Assembly: GCA_038245795.1 (NCBI GenBank)
Contig: JBBRSC010000225.1
Span: forward strand, 1-5,596
Direction: 5' to 3'
Length of the DNA: 5,596 nt
DNA from: JBBRSC01 sp038245795
Lineage (GTDB): Bacteria > Actinomycetota > Acidimicrobiia > Acidimicrobiales > Microtrichaceae
Made by a program: the position numbers and the translations under genes
Shown: in pieces, positions 1 through 5,596 of the stretch
Layout of the letters: each line of letters begins with the position of its first letter
Numbering within the stretch: the stretch's first letter is position 1
Notes under the pieces: model-generated
Databases searched by the model: none
What the model was told of the DNA's origin: nothing
What the model saw: the letters and a program-made list of their open reading frames with translations, nothing else

Positions 1-1560
1 GACGCCACGGCCGTCATTGCCGACGGGGTCACGTCCACGTGGGCCCACTTCGAGGAGCGGGCCGCCCGGTTGGCGATGGTGTTCGAGACCGCTGGCATCG
101 GCCACGACTCGAAGGTCGCGCATCTGCTGTACAACGGCGTGGAATATCTGGAGACCACTTTCGCTTCGTTCAAGGTGCGGGCGATCCCGGTGAACGTCAA
201 CTACCGCTACACCGAACACGAGCTGCTCTACCTGCTCGACAACTCTGACGCCGAGGCGATCGTGGTCAGCTCAGAACTGGCGCCGCGGCTGGCTGCCGTG
301 TTGGGCGATCTGCCGAAACTCCGACTGATCCTGCAGGTCGGCAACGGTGAGCTGATCGCGGGTGCGGTCAGCTTTGAGGACGTTGTGACCGCCGCGGTGC
401 CGGCTGCTGCGATCGAACGTTCCTCCGACGATCTCTGGTTTCTCTATACGGGCGGGACCACGGGCATGCCGAAGGGGGTCATGTGGCCGCATCGGAGCCT
501 GTGGGGCACCAATGCCGCGACCTTCAAGGGCATCAAGGTCGCCCATCCCACCGACATGGTCCAACTGGCCGAGGTGATCGCCGAGATCCACGAGATGGGC
601 GCGGCCCCCCGACTGCTCCCGGCAGCACCGCTGATGCACGGGACATCGGCCATCTCATCGTGGGGAGTGCTGAGCGCAGGCGGATCGATTGTGACGCTGG
701 GCTCGCACAGCTTCGACGCCCGCGAATTGCTCGACGCTGTCGAGGCGCATCACGTCACCAACCTCACGATTGTCGGCGACGCCTTCGCCCGTCCCATTCT
801 GGACTCGCTCGACGAGGCTGCCGCCGTCGGAAGATCGTGGGATCTGTCCTCGCTGAAGATGATCATCTCGTCGGGTGTGATGTGGTCCGAGCCGGTCAAG
901 GAACGGCTGTTGACCTACGTCGACGCCATCCTCGCCGACATGGTGGGCTCCAGTGAGGCGGTCGGGTTCGCCAACTCCGTCGCCAAGCGGGGTCGCCCGG
1001 CCCAAACCGCCCGGTTCCGACTCGGGCCCGATGCTGTGGTCCTCAACGACGATGGTCATCCGGTCGAGCCCGGCTCGGGAGAGGTCGGCATGCTCGCCGT
1101 CGGCGGACCGATCCCCATCGGCTACTACAAGGATCCCGACAAGAGCGCGGGGACCTTCCGTGTCATCCATGGTCGCACTTGGTCGACACCGGGAGACTTC
1201 GCCACCGTCGACGCCGACGGGACCATCTCGCTCTTGGGTCGTGGTTCGGTCTGCATCAATACGGCGGGGGAGAAGGTGTACCCCGAGGAGGTCGAAGAGG
1301 CCTTGAAGACCCATCCCGAGGTCGTGGATGCCAACGTCGTTGGCCTGGCGGACGACAAGTGGGGCCAGGCCGTCGTGGCCGTCATCGAACGCGTTGCGGG
1401 CAGCGACGCCGATCTGGCCACTCTGGTGGAGCACTGTCGCGAGACGCTGGCGGGCTACAAGTTGCCGAAGCGATGTGTCTTTGTCGATCGGATCCAGCGA
1501 GGGCCGAACGGCAAGTCGGACTATCGATGGGCCGCGACCGTGGCAGCAGATGCCCGCTGA
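1..1560 (+). CDS. Acyl-CoA synthetase (AMP-binding, FadD19-like), 5' partial
   Basis: This cytoplasmic enzyme is expected to activate a carboxylic acid with ATP and join it to coenzyme A through an acyl-adenylate. The reading frame is open from base 1, and its first residues (DATAVIADGVTSTWAHFEER) match the N-terminal region of the family, so about 20 residues are probably missing and the internal ATGs at 70-80 are not the start. In window numbering (519 residues), the ATP-binding loop YTGGTTGMPKG is at 149-159, GSSEA at 316-320, PGD with Asp399, LGRGS with Arg414, GEKVYPEEVEE near 423-433, and the C-terminal GKSDYRWA with catalytic Lys505. The phrases VMW after the P-loop, GDAFARP, GYYKD, GEKVYPEEVE and DYRWA are those I recall from mycobacterial FadD19, which activates a cholesterol side-chain acid. 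Substrate cannot be read from sequence; a general medium/long-chain or steroid acid is possible. The next gene starts inside its last codons. Confidence 0.93.
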   Translation, partial: DATAVIADGVTSTWAHFEERAARLAMVFETAGIGHDSKVAHLLYNGVEYLETTFASFKVRAIPVNVNYRYTEHELLYLLDNSDAEAIVVSSELAPRLAAVLGDLPKLRLILQVGNGELIAGAVSFEDVVTAAVPAAAIERSSDDLWFLYTGGTTGMPKGVMWPHRSLWGTNAATFKGIKVAHPTDMVQLAEVIAEIHEMGAAPRLLPAAPLMHGTSAISSWGVLSAGGSIVTLGSHSFDARELLDAVEAHHVTNLTIVGDAFARPILDSLDEAAAVGRSWDLSSLKMIISSGVMWSEPVKERLLTYVDAILADMVGSSEAVGFANSVAKRGRPAQTARFRLGPDAVVLNDDGHPVEPGSGEVGMLAVGGPIPIGYYKDPDKSAGTFRVIHGRTWSTPGDFATVDADGTISLLGRGSVCINTAGEKVYPEEVEEALKTHPEVVDANVVGLADDKWGQAVVAVIERVAGSDADLATLVEHCRETLAGYKLPKRCVFVDRIQRGPNGKSDYRWAATVAADAR

Positions 1561-2869
1561 CGTTCCGCCGCTCTTCCAGTTCCGCCGCCCTGGTCGTCGC
1601 GCCGTAGCACTACTGATTTCGGCAGCCACGTTGGCCGCAGGATGCACAGCGACGAAGACCGATTTTCTGGTCCTCAAGCTCGGGGGTGACACCACGGCCA
1701 AGGCGTTGCGGGGCCGACCGTTCAACCAGAGCGCGCGGAACCTCACGAACGACCAGTTGCGGACGTTTGGTGCGGGCGCCGATGTCTTTGATGCCGATGC
1801 GGTGCCGCCCGCCCTGGGTCCGACGTTCAATGCCACGGGTTGCCTCGGATGCCATCTCGACGGAACGCAGGATCCCGCAACCGTGACCCAACCTCCGGGA
1901 CTGCTGATCCGTCTCGGAACGCCTCCGGTCGGGGATCCGACCTATGGCACGCAGTTGCAGACGCAGCCAGATGGTGTGGCTGATGCGACCGTGACCTACC
2001 GATTCGTCGATGACGGCGCGCTGGCGCGCCTTGTCGCCGATGTCGCCCCGAACCACGGTCCGCTGGCGCCCGACACGACCATGTCGATTCGGATGGCACC
2101 GCCCATCATCGGCCTCGGTCTGTTGGAGGCCATTCCCGAATCCACGATCCGAGCCGCCGCCGATCCCGGTGACGCGAACGGCGACGGGATTTCGGGGCGG
2201 ATCAACGAGGTCTGGGACAACCGCCTGTCCCAGATGACCGTCGGGCGGTTCGGGTGGAAGGCAGGTCAACCGAGTGTCGCACAACAAACGGTGGTGGCCC
2301 TCCACGACGACATGGGCGTGACGAGCTCGGCTCAGCCCGACCCCTGCGCCCGTCAGGGCACGCGGTGCATCGGGCGGACCGGAGCCGTCGAGATGTCGGA
2401 CAGTCGGCTCGCTGACATGATCTTTTACAACCGGACCATCGCCGTTCCCATCGCGGCCGATGTCGAATCTCCCGACGTGGTAGCGGGAGCCCGGCTCTTC
2501 GTCGACTCCGGGTGCGCGAGCTGTCACACCACGACCCAGACGTCGGCCGGGAGCGACATTGCGGCCAACGCCAATCAGACATTTCACCCCTATACCGATC
2601 TGTTGTTGCACGACATGGGATCGGGGTTGGCAGACGGACGCCCCGAATTCGCCGCCAGCGGAACCGAATGGCGCACGGCGCCGCTGTGGGGAATCGGTCG
2701 GCGGTTCGGGGTATGGGGGATTCATGCCTACCTGCATGACGGGCGGGCACGCAGCATCGAGGAAGCGATCCGGTGGCACGGGGGCGAGGGGGAGCGGGCC
2801 CGGGTGGCCTTCGAACACCTGTCGCCAGGCGATCGACGCCGGGTGCTGGCGTTCCTCGACTCGCTCTAG
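1550..2869 (+). CDS. Di-haem c-type cytochrome lipoprotein, DHOR family (putative peroxidase/oxidoreductase)
   Basis: This 439-residue protein matches the di-haem oxidoreductase family (Pfam DHOR, formerly DUF1111), annotated as putative peroxidase or thiol oxidoreductase but poorly characterised. Start at ATG 1550 is chosen because it gives a clean lipoprotein signal: basic FRRPGRR, a hydrophobic stretch at residues 18-30, and LAAGC with the lipidated Cys32. The mature protein should be anchored on the outer face of the membrane. Two covalent haem sites are visible: CLGCH at 98-102, inside the family phrase LGPTFNATGCLGCH, and CASCH at 322-326. Other family hallmarks are DANGDGISGR (208-217), FGWKAGQPS, a HDMG at 354-357 that could supply an axial Met, and AYLHDGRARSIEEAIRWHGG near the C-terminus. 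Cys266 and Cys273 are extra cysteines that could pair. The gene overlaps the acyl-CoA synthetase by 11 bp with no clear Shine-Dalgarno, suggesting translational coupling. The family is certain; the reaction is unknown. Confidence 0.92.
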   Translation: MPADVPPLFQFRRPGRRAVALLISAATLAAGCTATKTDFLVLKLGGDTTAKALRGRPFNQSARNLTNDQLRTFGAGADVFDADAVPPALGPTFNATGCLGCHLDGTQDPATVTQPPGLLIRLGTPPVGDPTYGTQLQTQPDGVADATVTYRFVDDGALARLVADVAPNHGPLAPDTTMSIRMAPPIIGLGLLEAIPESTIRAAADPGDANGDGISGRINEVWDNRLSQMTVGRFGWKAGQPSVAQQTVVALHDDMGVTSSAQPDPCARQGTRCIGRTGAVEMSDSRLADMIFYNRTIAVPIAADVESPDVVAGARLFVDSGCASCHTTTQTSAGSDIAANANQTFHPYTDLLLHDMGSGLADGRPEFAASGTEWRTAPLWGIGRRFGVWGIHAYLHDGRARSIEEAIRWHGGEGERARVAFEHLSPGDRRRVLAFLDSL

Positions 2870-2878
2870 GATCGGCAC
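2867..2878 (+). promoter_or_regulatory. Candidate leaderless -10 element before the MscS gene
   Basis: TAGGAT at 2867-2872 lies exactly six bases before the GTG start at 2879 and fits the actinobacterial -10 pattern TANNNT, placing transcription start at or next to the start codon. The TAG of the upstream stop codon forms its first three bases. I see no convincing -35 box. The alternative reading is that AGG at 2868-2870 is a minimal ribosome-binding site for read-through translation from the upstream gene. Confidence 0.35.
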
Positions 2879-3778
2879 GTGCTCGCCCTTGAACTGACCG
2901 ACGCCTGGCGACGGATTCTGGTGGGAGGCGGCCGGGTCCTCCTGATCATCGTGTTGGCGTGGATACTGAACCGGATCGTCGGGCGGGCCATCAGCAAGTT
3001 GGCGATGCGGGTTCGGCGCGCTGCTGACGATGTCATCGGTCGGGCCCCCGGTGTGCTCAACCGCCAGGACAGCGCCCAACGTGGCGAAGCCCGTGCCAGC
3101 ACCTTGTCGTCGATGCTCCGGAGCATCGCCACGGTGGTGATCTTCACGACCGCAGTGTTGATGATTCTCGGTGAACTCCGGATCAGCCTTGGTCCCCTGA
3201 TTGCCGGCGCTGGCATTGCGTCGATCGCCGTCGGCTTCGGAGCGCAGTCGATGGTTCGGGACGTCCTGGCGGGGATCTTTGTGTTGCTCGAGGATCAATA
3301 CGGCGTGGGCGACATCATTGATGCAGGCCCTGCCACCGGCACCGTCGAACATGTCTCGTTGCGGAGCACCAGCCTCCGCGACCTGGCGGGAACGGTCTGG
3401 CACATCCCCAATGGCGCCATTGTCCGGGTCGGGAACAAGAGCCAGAACTGGGCGCGCGCCGTCATCGACGTCGTGGTGTCGCACAACACCGACATCCGCC
3501 AAGCGCGAGCGGCAATGTTGTCGACCGCCGAAGCTCTCGCGGACGAGCAGGACTGGGCCGAGCAGCGCCTCGCCGGTGAGATCAACGACCAGGGCGTGCA
3601 GGCAGTGGGTCCCGAGGGGATCACCCTGCGGCTCGTGATCGACACCGAGCCGGCCTCGCAGTGGATCGTCGAGCGGGAACTCCGCCAACGCATCAAGGAA
3701 GCGTTCGACAGCCAGGGGATCCGCCTGTCGGCCTTCGTCATGGCTCCGGCACCACCGGAGGGTCCACCAACCACGTGA
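2879..3778 (+). CDS. MscS-family small-conductance mechanosensitive channel
   Basis: This inner-membrane protein of 299 residues should form a heptameric pore that opens under membrane tension and releases solutes on osmotic downshock. The architecture matches MscS: a first hydrophobic span at residues 14-34, a second at 82-99, and a glycine/alanine-rich pore helix at 104-136 (LIAGAGIASIAVGFGAQS, then VRDVLAGIFVLLEDQYGVGD), which is the family's most conserved part. The beta domain follows (TGTVEHVSLRSTSLRD, then HIPNGAIVRVGNKSQNW), then a cytoplasmic alpha-beta domain ending at about residue 288 and a short Pro-rich tail. The length is close to that of E. coli MscS (286 residues). The GTG start is 9 bp after the previous stop; no in-frame ATG lies near it. 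The hydrophilic stretch 44-77 between spans 1 and 2 is Arg-rich and presumably cytoplasmic. Actinobacterial homologues share the NWARAVIDV-type segment. Ion selectivity is not predictable. Confidence 0.93.
   Translation: MLALELTDAWRRILVGGGRVLLIIVLAWILNRIVGRAISKLAMRVRRAADDVIGRAPGVLNRQDSAQRGEARASTLSSMLRSIATVVIFTTAVLMILGELRISLGPLIAGAGIASIAVGFGAQSMVRDVLAGIFVLLEDQYGVGDIIDAGPATGTVEHVSLRSTSLRDLAGTVWHIPNGAIVRVGNKSQNWARAVIDVVVSHNTDIRQARAAMLSTAEALADEQDWAEQRLAGEINDQGVQAVGPEGITLRLVIDTEPASQWIVERELRQRIKEAFDSQGIRLSAFVMAPAPPEGPPTT
3111..3128. repeat. Perfect 18-bp palindrome inside the MscS gene
   Basis: CGATGCTCCGGAGCATCG is self-complementary over all 18 bases with no loop. It encodes the Ser-Met-Leu-Arg-Ser-Ile region at the start of the second membrane span (residues 78-83). 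The dyad stops there: the flanking bases do not pair. It could be a protein-binding dyad or chance; nothing else in the window repeats it. Confidence 0.6.
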
Positions 3779-3788
3779 CAGGGCGTCC

Positions 3789-3800
3789 TAGCGTCCACCC
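3789..3800 (+). promoter_or_regulatory. Candidate leaderless -10 element before the 60-residue gene
   Basis: TAGCGT at 3789-3794 fits TANNNT and is followed by six bases and then ATGTG, which holds an out-of-frame ATG at 3801 and the in-frame GTG at 3803. The spacing to the ATG is the same as that between TAGGAT and GTG before the MscS gene. There is no Shine-Dalgarno-like purine run in the 24-bp gap, which favours a leaderless start. No -35 box is recognisable. Confidence 0.35.
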
Positions 3801-3802
3801 AT

Positions 3803-3985
3803 GTGGCCAAGAGATTCAGTCTGCTCGCGTTCTTCGCCCTCGGACTCCTGCTCTATCTGATCTGGAAGGATCCCAACACTGCGGCGACGACGGTGGGCGA
3901 CTTCCTGAGCAACGTCGGTGACTTCCTGTCGCAGGTCTGGCACAAGCTCGGCGACTTCTTCGGAAATCTGGCTGGATCGAAGTGA
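3803..3985 (+). CDS. Small single-span membrane protein with repeated GDF amphipathic helix
   Basis: I do not recognise a named family for this 60-residue protein. Residues 1-4 (MAKR) are basic, residues 5-21 form one hydrophobic membrane span ending in a Tyr/Trp belt (LYLIW), and a short linker (KDPNTAATT) leads to a C-terminal segment in which GDFL, GDFL and GDFF begin at residues 32, 39 and 50. The 7- and 11-residue spacing fits a regular amphipathic alpha-helix, probably lying on the membrane or self-associating. The first two units come from an imperfect tandem DNA repeat. The start is the GTG at 3803; the ATG two bases earlier is in another frame and stops after 19 codons. The stop overlaps the next start as GTGA, so it is probably co-translated with the PH-domain protein and may be its partner; that partnership is inference. 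Positive-inside topology puts the N-terminus in the cytoplasm and the helix outside. Confidence 0.72.
   Translation: MAKRFSLLAFFALGLLLYLIWKDPNTAATTVGDFLSNVGDFLSQVWHKLGDFFGNLAGSK
3896..3937 (+). repeat. Imperfect 21-bp tandem repeat (two units) encoding the GDFL heptads
   Basis: Unit one (3896-3916) and unit two (3917-3937) agree at 15 of 21 positions; both contain GACTTCCTG and end in GTC. A shorter third copy, GGCGACTTCTTC, lies at 3950-3961. Each full unit encodes one seven-residue turn pair of the small protein's helix. The pattern suggests growth of the helix by duplication of a 21-bp unit, although codon constraint on a repeated helix could give the same result. Confidence 0.6.
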
Positions 3986-4512
3986 TCCATCATCCGACGT
4001 ATTTCGTCGATGAGTTCCTGACTGAACATGAACGAGTGGTGCTCCAGACCTCGCCCGACATGCTGGCGTGGGTGATGGGGGTGATCCACGAAGTGCTCGC
4101 CATCGGGGTCTTCGTCTATCTCGGCGCCAGCTCGTCGTACGAACTTCTGCACTGGCTGGCCTACCTCTTTGCGGCAGCGATCACCGTCACGCTGGTGTGG
4201 CAGGGGCTGAACGCCTGGTACACGCGCTATGTCCTCACCGACTATCGGGCCATGCGTGTGTCGGGGGTGTTCGGCACCGATTGCGAGTGGATGGCGTGGT
4301 CGAAGGTCAACGATGTTGCAATCAACCGAACGGTCGTCGATTGGATGTTGCACACGGCCACCATTCGCATTCAGTCAGCGAATGAGTCCTCGAGCTTTGC
4401 GGCGATGAAGGACGTCCCCCATCCGCTGCACTTCGCCGATGTGATCACTCGCCTCGTGAACAAGCGCCAATCGCGTATCGACGTGGAGGATCTACCCCCG
4501 CTCCGGCGCTAA
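3982..4512 (+). CDS. Membrane protein with bacterial PH domain (bPH2/DUF304, YdbS-like)
   Basis: This 176-residue protein has a short hydrophilic N-terminus containing the LTEHERVVLQTSP-type lead-in common in this family. Two hydrophobic spans follow, at about 28-48 and 55-75, joined by a very short turn, then a bacterial pleckstrin-homology-like domain from about 80 to 158. The domain's typical opening, RYVLTDYRAMRVSGVFG, is at 82-98, followed by MAWSKVNDVAINRTVVDWML and TIRIQSA. Both ends should face the cytoplasm. Family members (YdbS/YdbT type) are widespread in Gram-positive bacteria and archaea, and their molecular role is mostly unknown. The GTG start at 3982 overlaps the stop of the small membrane protein by 4 bp, so translation is likely coupled. 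The last seven codons overlap the antisense end of valS. The proposed function, organising or sensing at the membrane together with the small protein, is only inference. Confidence 0.88.
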   Translation: MIHHPTYFVDEFLTEHERVVLQTSPDMLAWVMGVIHEVLAIGVFVYLGASSSYELLHWLAYLFAAAITVTLVWQGLNAWYTRYVLTDYRAMRVSGVFGTDCEWMAWSKVNDVAINRTVVDWMLHTATIRIQSANESSSFAAMKDVPHPLHFADVITRLVNKRQSRIDVEDLPPLRR

Positions 4513-5596
4513 CTCTGCGCTCACAGAGAACGCGTCGCCGACGGTCAGCTCGAGGTGTTCGATGGTGCCGGTATGGCGGAGATCGGCGACAACCTGTTCC
4601 AACGCCGCGATGCGTTCGGCGGTGTCGACAATCACCACGTGGGAGAGTTCGGCGCGTTGGGAGACCTTGGCGTCGGACTTGGCGCGGCGGATCTCGCTGA
4701 GGGCGGCCGACGCAAGAGCGGGGAGTTCCTGGTTCCAGTCGCCGGCGATGGAACGGAGCGCGTCTGATTCGGGCCAGTCGGCCCGGTGCACCGATCCGTC
4801 CATCCACCACGACCAGATCTCCTCGGTGGCAAAGGGGAGAAAGGGGGCGAACAGCCGCACCACGACGGACAACGCGGTCTCGAGGGCCGCGATGGCCGAC
4901 GCGGTGGCGGGCTCTGGTTCGCTGTAGGCGCGACCCTTGACGAGTTCGAGATGATCGTCGCAGAACGCCCAGAAGAACGCCTCGGTTCGTTCAAGCGCCC
5001 GGGCGTAGTCGAACCGCTCGAAGGCCGCGGTGCAGTCGTCGACGAGCACGGCCAGTGTGCCGATCATTGCTCGATCGATGGGCTCGGTGATGGCGCCGGC
5101 GTCGAGGCTCGTCACCGTCCCAGCGTCGTCGGTCGCGAAGCCGAGCACGAACCGGCTGGCATTGAGCAGCTTGATGGCGAGTCGTCGCCCCACCTTCATC
5201 TGCGCCTCGTCGAAGGCCGTGTCGGTGCCCGGACGACCCGACGATGCCCAATAGCGCACGCCGTCGGAGCCGTACTGCTCCAGTAGACCGAGCGGTGTCA
5301 CCACATTGCCTTTGGATTTCGCCATCTTCTTGCGGTCGGGGTCAAGGATCCACCCGGAGAGCGAGGCGTTGGCGAACGGCAACGAGCCGTGCTCCAGATG
5401 GCTGCGGACGACCGTCGAGAACAGCCAGGTCCGGATGATCTCGTGGGCCTGGGGTCGGAGGTCCATGGGGAAGGTCCGCTCGAAGAGATCGGGGTCATCT
5501 TCCCAACCGCAGGCAATCTGGGGGGTCAACGAGGACGTCGCCCAGGTGTCCATCACGTCGGGATCGCCGACGAACCCGCCGGGCTCGCCGCGTTGC
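4492..5596 (-). CDS. valS: Valyl-tRNA synthetase, C-terminal 367 residues (5' end outside window)
   Basis: This class I synthetase charges tRNA-Val with valine in the cytoplasm. The frame is open through the right edge (visible start QRGEPGGFVGDPDVMDTWAT), so the GTG/ATG at 5556-5551 are internal codons. In visible numbering, MDTWATSSLTPQI (15-27) belongs to the catalytic core, and the signature loop is K90-M-A-K-S94 followed by KGNVVTP, with Ala replacing the usual Ser at the third position. The anticodon-binding helical domain spans about 173-275 (PIDRAMIGTL, then LFAPFLPFATEEIWSWWMDG). The C-terminal piece has KVSQRAELSHVVIV and ends soon after. MDTWATSS and GNVVTPLGLLEQYG are features of the archaeal/Rickettsia-type ValRS rather than the E. 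coli type, and the usual C-terminal coiled-coil arm is absent. I expect about 830-870 residues in all. The 3' end overlaps the PH-domain gene on the opposite strand by 21 bp, with no terminator hairpin. Confidence 0.96.
   Translation of the reverse strand, partial: QRGEPGGFVGDPDVMDTWATSSLTPQIACGWEDDPDLFERTFPMDLRPQAHEIIRTWLFSTVVRSHLEHGSLPFANASLSGWILDPDRKKMAKSKGNVVTPLGLLEQYGSDGVRYWASSGRPGTDTAFDEAQMKVGRRLAIKLLNASRFVLGFATDDAGTVTSLDAGAITEPIDRAMIGTLAVLVDDCTAAFERFDYARALERTEAFFWAFCDDHLELVKGRAYSEPEPATASAIAALETALSVVVRLFAPFLPFATEEIWSWWMDGSVHRADWPESDALRSIAGDWNQELPALASAALSEIRRAKSDAKVSQRAELSHVVIVDTAERIAALEQVVADLRHTGTIEHLELTVGDAFSVSAELAPERG

Noticed and set aside
1328..1549. Upstream extension of the cytochrome frame to an ATG at 1328.
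   Set aside because: This part lies inside the conserved C-terminal coding region of the acyl-CoA synthetase and would bury the lipoprotein signal about 74 residues into the protein.
655..1836. A 393-codon minus-strand frame opposite the acyl-CoA synthetase.
   Set aside because: Same low-complexity composition, no recognisable motif, and fully overlapped by a clear gene.
2015..2030. GC-rich inverted repeat GGCGCGC-TG-GCGCGCC in the cytochrome gene.
   Set aside because: Only a two-base loop, low complexity, well inside coding sequence, and easily produced by Ala/Arg/Leu codons at this GC content.
1610..3688. A 692-codon open frame on the minus strand running antisense to the cytochrome and MscS genes.
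   Set aside because: Its translation is dominated by Arg, Gly, Pro, Asp and His with no domain or hydrophobic pattern, and it crosses two well-supported genes. Long antisense frames are common opposite GC-rich coding DNA.
3772..3807. Imperfect dyad CCACGTG / CATGTGG flanking the gap before the 60-residue gene, considered as a terminator or operator.
   Set aside because: Seven-base arms with a mismatch or wobble and a 22-base loop; no T run. CACGTG also occurs at 2876-2881, but as part of a start codon context with no wider similarity.
4491..4560. A possible bidirectional terminator between the PH-domain gene and valS.
   Set aside because: The genes overlap, and I found no GC-rich hairpin with a T run on either strand near the ends.
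5551..5556. GTG-ATG as the start of valS.
   Set aside because: The frame continues upstream to the window edge with conserved ValRS residues (GGFVGDPDV), so these are internal codons.

Overview
The window looks like a piece of chromosome from a high-GC actinobacterium. My best guess is the Acidimicrobiia or a related uncultured lineage. This rests on the GC-rich third codon positions, the GTG starts, a mycobacterial FadD19-like acyl-CoA synthetase, an archaeal/Rickettsia-type valyl-tRNA synthetase, and TAGNNT hexamers sitting six bases before start codons as in leaderless actinobacterial genes. The taxonomic call is inference, about 0.5 confidence. I see no mobile element, phage gene, CRISPR array, rRNA or tRNA.

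Layout. Five genes run left to right with almost no space between them: an acyl-CoA synthetase cut by the left edge (1-1560); a di-haem c-type cytochrome lipoprotein of the DHOR family (1550-2869, overlapping the first by 11 bp); an MscS-type mechanosensitive channel (2879-3778, 9 bp gap); a 60-residue single-span membrane protein with a repeated Gly-Asp-Phe helix (3803-3985, 24 bp gap); and a two-span membrane protein with a bacterial PH domain (3982-4512, 4 bp overlap). A sixth gene, valS, reads leftward from the right edge (its 3' 1.1 kb, 4492-5596). Its end overlaps the end of the PH-domain gene by 21 bp. No stretch over 300 bp lacks a gene; the longest gap is 24 bp.

How the genes may work together. 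The first two genes are probably co-translated, but their jobs (acyl-CoA formation in the cytoplasm, a haem redox protein outside the membrane) have no obvious shared pathway. The MscS channel, the small membrane protein and the PH-domain protein form an envelope-related group. The last two are very likely translationally coupled. Two candidate leaderless promoters, before the channel and before the small protein, would split the row into separate transcripts. valS is an unrelated housekeeping gene; its KMSKS signature reads KMAKS.

Overall this is mostly an ordinary, tightly packed chromosomal region. The least explained parts are the small repeat-helix protein coupled to the PH-domain protein, the start-codon arrangement in front of it, and the tail-to-tail overlap with valS.
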